Source: Sipunculus nudus
Taxonomy: Eukaryota; Annelida; Sipuncula; Golfingiida; Sipunculidae
Direction of reading: 5' to 3'
NCBI GenBank assembly: GCA_026874595.1
Contig: CM049318.1
Span: 16,294,241 to 16,358,240 of the forward strand
Length of the DNA stretch: 64,000 nt
The notes below the pieces were generated by a model. The model did not search any database. It saw nothing but the letters and a program-made list of their open reading frames with translations, and had not been told where the DNA came from. Made by a program: the position numbers and the translations under genes. Shown here one piece after another: positions 58,801 to 64,000 of this stretch (the first letter of the stretch is position 1; each line of letters opens with the position of its first letter).

Positions 58801-61555
58801 TATCAAGCATGAAAAACAACAAGTTCCCCAGTGGGGGACATTTATTCCACGAATTTGCTGGGGATTTTTGGAGGGGGGGAGGGGTGGGTCGGTCTCCTAA
58901 ATTATTCAGATTTAGCGCTTGACAGGTGATTGACAGTATACATGAGCCATTCCAGTAATATCATGGCCGTATTTATAATAACATCCATTCTGATCTTTTG
59001 CTTTACATTTGATAACAAATGAAGGAAAGCTGCTATTATAATGATTTTGTCTTTGTGAACACATATAAAGATAAATATGTTCGAAAATGTCTTCTTAAAT
59101 TAATCGTTGAATAAAAAATACCACACTATATCTAATACCTCTGTTTCTTGATTTCTCATAATCCCTAATTTTGTGTCAGATTTCCTCACCACTATTGAAC
59201 AGAGAGTCTCACCAACACATCTCTAGACGTTATCAGTATGAGTTATTAATAAAGGAAGACAAAAACTGTTACGTTTGGATGTTACTGAGTTTGCTATATT
59301 ATTTTAACTAGATAGACTGACAGTGTCAGGGGCGTCAATATAGGGGGGGGGGGGGGGCATGGAGGAATATATACCCCCCACTTTTTTGCAAGGGGGGATG
59401 GTAAATGTAATCATCCCCCCCCCCACTTTTCAGAGAATAATATATAATAGTTGGGTCTATTTACTAAATAATGTAATATCTAAACCTTGCTTAGAATTCA
59501 CAAAATAACTTATTTTCTAAAACATTATAATTATTTAAAATATTACGTATATATATATATAATTATATATATATAGTTGAATATGTCACTCAGACACGCA
59601 GAAAAGGGTATATATATGTGTGTATGTATATGTATATAAAAAGTCCTCCCTCCCCCCCCCCCCCCCCCCGCCCTGGAAGAAAAATTGACGCCACTGGACA
59701 GTGTTAACGACACCACAGACCAAATCAGCGACCTCTGACCTGTAGTGCTCAGGCACATGGCATTTCCCTGTTATCACGTGATGTAAACAGTTCTGCCACG
59801 TATTTCCAGAAATAATTGTCCCGTATTTGGTCATGCTTTTTAACTGTTTCTTAAGGACATCTACACATCAAAGAGAAAATCTTCAGCAATGCCCATTCCC
59901 GCAGAAACCACAAGAGAGGGACACATGTCCAGCTCTGCTTGGTAATACTCCGCGCAACGGCTGTCACAACAGGCGTCCGGATCCGGAATATATACTTGTG
60001 TTCGGTAAAAAGTACAACACTCAAATACACCGAAAGCATAGTATAGAATAATGTTTCCAGTCACATATATGGATACTAATTAAGCCCGCCTATATTCAGG
60101 ATTCATGAAATGCCTGCACGTCTAATCTCTCGGTAGCTTTGATCTTTAATCCGACTCTTTCCCGCCAACGTTTGCTAGATTCCACCCACCAATTGGCATC
60201 AATAGCGACGGATAAACGGCTTACTCCTCAAAAATCGACATTGAAGGCCTATGTTGCATCCTAATTTTACTAAAACAATTTTATCACGATTTACACAATC
60301 CATCTTCATGACATGATGGTTTCAGGTGAATATTTTCATTTCTTTGCATTATATAGATCAGAGATGTACGGCCAGGAACGGCACGTGTCAGAACACCTCC
60401 AGTCGCTGTAACGGCCAGTACGTCAGTGGACTCTGTAGTGGAGCATGGAATCGTCGTTGTTGTGTCCCAGGTGGCTCCTCGGGTAGGTTGCTGACTACTC
60501 AGAGAGACCATAAAAAACACACACTGAGTTAATTTGGAGCCACAGTTTCGATCATGCTATATGGACTTGGAATTTAACTATCAACCGTTGATGCTCCGTC
60601 CCTTTTCCAATTACTGTTGGTCATGCACACATTCACAAACAGGCATGTTTATGCAAACAACAGTAGTGTTTGTGTCTCATGTGAAAATGTATTATTCAGT
60701 AACGTTATGTATATTGCACAGGCTATGCTCATATGATTGCAAAAAAAAATACACTCACTGTCTGACTTGCAGTTCTCTTGCTTATTAATATGCCTCGCAG
60801 GTTATTATCCCTTTCGCAACGAAGTAACGCGGACGTCTGCCGTCCGTCCGCATGTTCGTCTGTCCGTCCGGAATTGGCTTGTGGATCAATTTCAAGCGAA
60901 ACTATTCGACCAAAACCTTTTATCTTGCACATAAAACTCATCCAACCATGGACCCTCTGACCCAAATCGATTTTGAGGTCAGAGGGTCAAAGGTCACGGC
61001 CATAAGGCCAACTTCTTGATAAAGCTTGTGGACCCATTTAAAGCCAAACCGTTTGACCACAACCTTTCATCTTGCAAATATAGCTCACCCTCCTATTGAT
61101 GAAGGACTGTACTGATTTTCATGTCTCGGGGTCAAAGGTCACGGCCACAAGGCCCACTTCTTGAATATGTTTGTGGGCCCATTTAAAGCCAAACCGTTTG
61201 ACCAAAACCTTTCATCTTGCCAAAATGGCTCATCCACCAACGGATGAAAAACCCTATTGATTTTGAGGTCACGGGGTCAAAGGTCGCGGCCTCAGCGCCC
61301 ACTTCTGGAAAAAGCTTGTGGACCCATTTTAGGCCAAACCGTTTGACCATCCCCTGTCAGTGTCATCTTGCTCATATGGCATACCGACCCATAGATGAAG
61401 AACCCTATTTAGTTTGAGATCAGAGGAGCAAAGGTCAAGGCCAGAGAGCTGCCCTCCTCATTTTCACACTGTGTAATACACCCATTCTATTTTACCCCGT
61501 GCGAGGGGATGCTCCGTTTTGCGATGCGCTTGTTTTACTTTAAAATAGACTGCTT

Positions 61556-61612
<57 letters not shown>

Positions 61613-64000
61613 GCAGATACACGGAGAGTTCTGCGTTTATGTTTAGCATGATGAGGTCCTGATCTTTAATAGTCATAAGAACCAAAAGGAAATAATAGAG
61701 TATTTGATTAAAAATTCTCCTCAGTTTACCCCAAGTTACCATAATGTTATAACTCTTGTATTAGATGGAATCAGGTAAAAAAATAAAATGCATGTTAATT
61801 CGTTTCTAGTTAAACGGTGACAAGGCCAATGAGATAAATGTGCAATTTTTGAATGATGGACTGGTGTCCTAGAATTTAAAATGTGAAGAATATGGAGTGA
61901 TGAAATACGAGTCGTTTATGATGGCTATTAGACACACATAATAACACACAAGTATGTCTGTAAAAATAACTATAGGGATTGCTTTATTACAAAAATTGAA
62001 CTGTCATCTGTTTATCACACGGTTGGTTATAATATCTGGCTTGCAATTTCCTTTCATATCGATGTACCTTACGTACACCATGTAAAATACTTGTATATGA
62101 CTTTACACCCAAAAGACTAATTGTTTAATATCTCAATGACATCCACAGAACGTTTATCAAAACGTATATATATATATATATGCATTAATGCCGTTTTACC
62201 TTTAGCATGACCACCACTTGTCCTTAATAGTCGTAAGAACCAGAAAACAAATATTTGATTCAAGATAGGAAACAATTCAGTCAAATAATAATAATACAGC
62301 ATTACAATAAATGTTACGACTGTTACTATCATGTACCAGGCGGAATAAGGTGAACATATTTGGATAGAATAAATACATACGCAAACGCCAAAAAAAATCC
62401 GACGTCCCGTTTTTGTGCTTCGTCATTTTGAATAGATCGGTAAATGTCTCTTCATAGGCAAAGTATCATATTTTTACAGTTACATGGTGGTACATTCATT
62501 GAGAGATTTGTCCAATTATAGCAGGTGGGACTTTTTTCAGTAATTATGATAAATGAAATAATAAGACAAACAGTGTAACCAGGACACACATGGTAAGACT
62601 ATAAATTGTTCAAAGAAACGCCAGGATGTTTGCCATATATTTCGACTGAATATGAAAAGGGAAGAATATACTGAGCATATTAATTCTTCAATGAAACAAC
62701 TAGGTATTTGCTATATATTTGGATATGATGGGACTTATATTTTCATTTCTCTACATTAAACAGATAAGAAATGTACGGCCAGGAGAGGGACGTGTCAGTA
62801 CATCTCCAGCCGCTGTAACGGTCAGTACGTCAGTGGTCTTTGTAGTGGAGCATCGGACCATCGTTGTTGTGTCCCGGATGGCTCCGCCGGTAGGTTGCTC
62901 ACCATACACACAGATGAATGTAAACAATCATTTACCATAACAGTAATACACTGAGATAATTTGGAGTTAAGGGTAAATCAAATTTTGCTTTTCTCTTTCT
63001 ATGTGGATATCTTATTGTTAATGGAATACATAATAATGAGTTTATTAAAATATTTTTTTTTTTAAATTAAAATCCGGACATGTTGTTACAATGTTTCGTG
63101 ATATTTAATGAATCGGTAAATGTAGAAATATACCTTGTGGTCTTTTTCCAAGTCTATATGTATATTTATCCAACTAAGCATTGGGCCTAATTCTTACTTC
63201 CACTTGGTATGATCACTTTTTGTGTGGCCACAGAATAGTATTATTATCCAGAATGAATATGTTAAAACACCTGAATAAAAAAATGTAAGGTTGAAAAGGG
63301 ACATATCCACTTACTTCGATGAAACAGCATTGTACTTGTTATATATTGCGTCTGGATATGATGTAGACTGATAATTTCATTTCATTACATTATACAGATC
63401 AGACAGATCAGAGATGTACGGCCAGGAGAGGGACGTGTCAGTACACCTCCAGCCGCTGTAACGGTCAGTACGTCAGTGGTCTATGTAGTGGACCGTCGAA
63501 CCGTCGTTGTTGTGTCCCGGATGGCTCCTCGGGTAGGTTGAACACCATGCACACTTAAGCACACAAACAATCATTCACAATAGCAAGTAAGACCTTTAGA
63601 TATTTTGGAATTAAGGGTAAATCGAAGAATATTCGTCTTTCTCTTCTAATTAATAAGCATTGTATTTCAAATGTGGGACGTGTTGTTACATTTTTTCGTA
63701 ATATTTAATTGATCGGTAAATTTAGAAAAAAACCCTTTATGGGCTTTTCTTGTTTCAGTCTATGCGTATGTTTGCGCAACTTTGCTTAAAGGCCCAACAC
63801 TATAATTCCAACATCCAAGCCTTTTGCATTTGCAATTCTTACATCTAAGTGGTATAATCTATCCCTGTGTACGGATACACAGCAGTATTCTTATTAAGAA
63901 ATAAAAGTTAAATTTCTAATCATAAAAAAAAAAAAAAATTCAAAAGCGACATATATACTAGGAATATTAAATCTTTGACGTAACACTAGGATGGTTACCG
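51841..64000 (+). CDS. Secreted protein of repeated six-cysteine modules (partial, at least five exons)
   Basis: The gene is not named. Exons seen: 51841-51898 (signal peptide), 56424-56549, 60357-60482, 62764-62889, 63407-63532. All internal exons are exactly 126 nt, phase 1-1, and each codes one module with spacing C-x6-C-x6-C-x8-C-x7-C-C, identical to the module in the minus-strand peptidases. The last two are only 643 bases apart and share upstream intron DNA (GATGAAACA..TTGTTATATATT), showing tandem exon duplication; the same pre-exon motif restarts at about 63975, so more modules probably follow. No catalytic domain is seen before the window ends. Role is unknown. By shared module it may bind the same ligand (perhaps peptidoglycan) as the peptidases. 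Joining the signal exon to the modules across a 4.5-kb intron rests on phase agreement only. Confidence 0.65.
52021..52812. mobile_element. pogo-like non-autonomous transposon, 792 bp
   Basis: The terminal inverted repeat is CAGTAGAGCGCCGT-A/T-TTTCCGAA, matching at 22 of 23 positions, with TA-rich flanks. The interior has repeated TTTCCGAA and a duplicated block (TCAATTACG.A.(A/T)TCGA.AAGAAACAC at about 52470 and 52640) but no transposase frame. Confidence 0.75.
53025..54250. other. Intron DNA without recognised gene
   Basis: A GGATCCAGAGGGGGAGC-type repeat end with poly-C lies at 53030-53085, and a GTCCGTC-rich block at 53285-53345. Frames at 53399-53639 on both strands look like chance. 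Confidence 0.45.
54254..55074 (+). mobile_element. Solo LTR of a retrotransposon, 821 bp
   Basis: Begins TGTTACAG and ends CTGTAACA, a perfect 8-bp inverted pair with TG...CA ends, and is flanked by CTGT on both sides (4-bp target duplication, or 5-bp ACTGT if the shared A is counted). Inside are TTATAAATAGGGG (TATA-like, about 54485) and AATAAA signals near the 3' end. No gag/pol sequence adjoins, so it is a recombined solo LTR. The family is not assigned. Confidence 0.7.
55690..55866. repeat. TA microsatellites
   Basis: Two (TA)n tracts at 55697-55740 and 55809-55865 flank a fragment containing TTCTGGATCCGCTCCTGAAT, a dispersed-repeat end. Confidence 0.85.
56424..56549 (+). CDS. Six-cysteine module exon 1 of the plus-strand gene
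   Basis: 126 nt, phase 1-1, acceptor TTACACAG, donor CCG|GTAGGT. Codes DQRCTARRGTCQYTS, NGQYVSGLCTGPWNRRCC and a VPEGSAG linker; all six cysteines present. Confidence 0.85.
56618..56773 (-). CDS. Candidate terminal exon of a nested antisense gene
   Basis: The acceptor TTTACAG is followed by 51 open codons to TAG at 56618-56620: VNGCLRRYECNMVKDHC, then FLVSSLKLAQPAQYESLLSR and a VNYCYHG end, four cysteines. It has the look of a real protein end but matches nothing I can name. It lies just after a plus-strand module exon. Phase 0 at its start fits the exon at 59700-59792. Confidence 0.35.
   Translation of the reverse strand, partial: VNGCLRRYECNMVKDHCDAFVGDVFLVSSLKLAQPAQYESLLSRVNYCYHG
58290..58800. 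repeat. About 140-bp tandem repeat, three units
   Basis: Each unit has a (GTCTGTCC)n-rich part, then TTTTCGTTTCCGTG(C/A)GATAA, CATTCAAAT and CTTACCTTGGTTGGGATTGG. The GGTTTTGGAGTGTC marks lie near 58468, 58606 and 58749. A reverse copy lies at 1620-1790. The 115-codon frame at 58575 is repeat-coded. Confidence 0.8.
59327..59696. mobile_element. Complete hAT-superfamily MITE, 370 bp, with 8-bp target duplication
   Basis: Terminal inverted repeat CAG(G/T)GGCGTCAAT(A/T)T, the classical hAT end type, flanked on both sides by GACAGTGT (59319-59326 and 59697-59704). The interior has poly-G/poly-C stretches and a TTTTGCAAGGGGGGA block and no frame of its own. Relatives in the window are at about 21.70, 33.92, 39.20, 42.65 and 57.65 kb. 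Confidence 0.88.
59700..59792 (-). CDS. Candidate internal exon of a nested antisense gene, hit by a MITE at its donor
   Basis: Between an ACGTGGCAG acceptor and a GTC donor lie 31 codons in phase 0-0: NCLHHVITGKCHVPEHYR, then EVADLVCGVVNT. The hAT-type MITE at 59327-59696 duplicated the eight bases that include the donor's first three bases, so the adjoining donor now reads GTCCAG instead of GTCAGT, while an intact ACACT|GTCAGT survives beyond the element. Confidence 0.35.
59867..59994 (-). CDS. Candidate upstream exon of a nested antisense gene
   Basis: Open frame after CACAAG: IPDPDACCDSRCAEYYQAEL, then DMCPSLVVSAGMGIAEDFLF and D before GTGTAG. Four cysteines. If not spliced it ends at the TAG just after (59861-59863). 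The donor is weak and the following intron would be only about 75 bases, so this link is the least certain of the three. Confidence 0.28.
60357..60482 (+). CDS. Six-cysteine module exon 2
   Basis: 126 nt, phase 1-1. CTARNGTCQNTSSRCNGQYV then LCSGAWNRRCCVPGGSSG. The acceptor ATATAG has a TTTCATTTCTTTGCATT tract upstream; the donor is GG|GTAGGT. Confidence 0.85.
60830..61450. repeat. About 145-bp tandem repeat, three to four units
   Basis: GCCAAACCGTTTGACCA marks lie near 61044, 61189 and 61334, each with GGTCAAAGGTC(A/G)CGGCC and TTTCATCTTGC-type blocks. The first, decayed unit starts near the GTCCGTCC-rich block at 60838. A (AG)n microsatellite at 61558-61609 follows. Confidence 0.8.
61558..61609. 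repeat. AG microsatellite
   Basis: Uninterrupted (AG)n. The SL-repeat frame on the minus strand (61464-61742) passes through it and is not a gene. Confidence 0.95.
62764..62889 (+). CDS. Six-cysteine module exon 3
   Basis: 126 nt, phase 1-1. Starts DKKCTARRGTCQYISSRC; the usual (P/A)(W/S)NRRCC is ASDHRCC here, the most diverged between-cysteine loop. Preceded by the conserved pre-exon block AATGAAACAACTAGGTATTT. Confidence 0.85.
63407..63532 (+). CDS. Six-cysteine module exon 4, with a tandem acceptor
   Basis: 126 nt from the second of two acceptors: CAG|ATCAGACAG|ATCAGAG. Use of the first (exon start 63398) would add nine bases in frame (DQT before DQRC). Codes GPSNRRCCVPDGSSG at the end; donor GG|GTAGGT. 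Confidence 0.85.

Noticed and set aside
58575-58922. 115-codon plus-strand frame
   Set aside because: Translation of the 140-bp tandem repeat and its GTCTGTCC-rich part.

Overview
The window is eukaryotic nuclear DNA from a marine invertebrate. It is AT-rich, has GT-AG introns, one protein domain per exon, and heavy loads of TA/CT/GT microsatellites, MITEs and tandem repeats. The repeat flavour and the secreted domain mix suggest a lophotrochozoan, most likely a mollusc and perhaps a bivalve; this is an inference, not a proof. Most long open frames here run through repeats. The real coding content lies in short exons that had to be assembled from splice signals.

Left and centre (5.9-38.5 kb, minus strand): three tandem paralogues of one six-coding-exon gene. 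Each encodes a signal peptide, a thrombospondin type-1 (TSP1) repeat, a six-cysteine module (C-x6-C-x6-C-x8-C-x7-CC) and a three-exon M15-type zinc peptidase domain with S-x-T-H-x-x-G-H-A-I-D and D-x-x-H motifs. In transcription order they are copy 1 (37,929 to 30,710; 286 aa, intact), copy 2 (27,959 to 18,814; a nonsense codon replaces the fourth cysteine of the module, and the GLRWGG motif is degraded) and copy 3 (15,809 to 5,934; 280 aa, intact, most diverged). Copies 1 and 2 and the spacers behind them are a recent tandem segmental duplication. The family resembles peptidoglycan stem-peptide hydrolases, so a secreted antibacterial or bacteria-digesting role is plausible.

Two large satellites grew out of this family's own exon-intron borders. 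In copy 2, about 44 copies of a 98-bp unit (about 22.0-26.35 kb) carry the 3' half of the neighbouring six-cysteine exon together with its 5' splice site. In copy 1, about 88 copies of a 23-bp unit (35.14-37.16 kb) start just after the TSP1-exon donor; copy 2 holds a single seed unit at the same place.

Right (51.8-64 kb, plus strand): a signal-peptide exon and at least four phase 1-1 exons, each coding one six-cysteine module of the same spacing. The gene runs off the window. A candidate antisense gene with three short exons may be nested in one of its introns; an hAT-type MITE with a perfect 8-bp target duplication sits on one of its splice donors.

Elsewhere: a two-exon candidate for a small secreted cysteine-containing protein (2.93-4.02 kb), a long foldback element (6.3-9.26 kb), a LINE 3' fragment, pogo/Tigger-like elements, an 821-bp solo LTR, a pair of tRNA-like SINEs, and long stretches (38.5-51.8 kb above all) where only repeats are visible.
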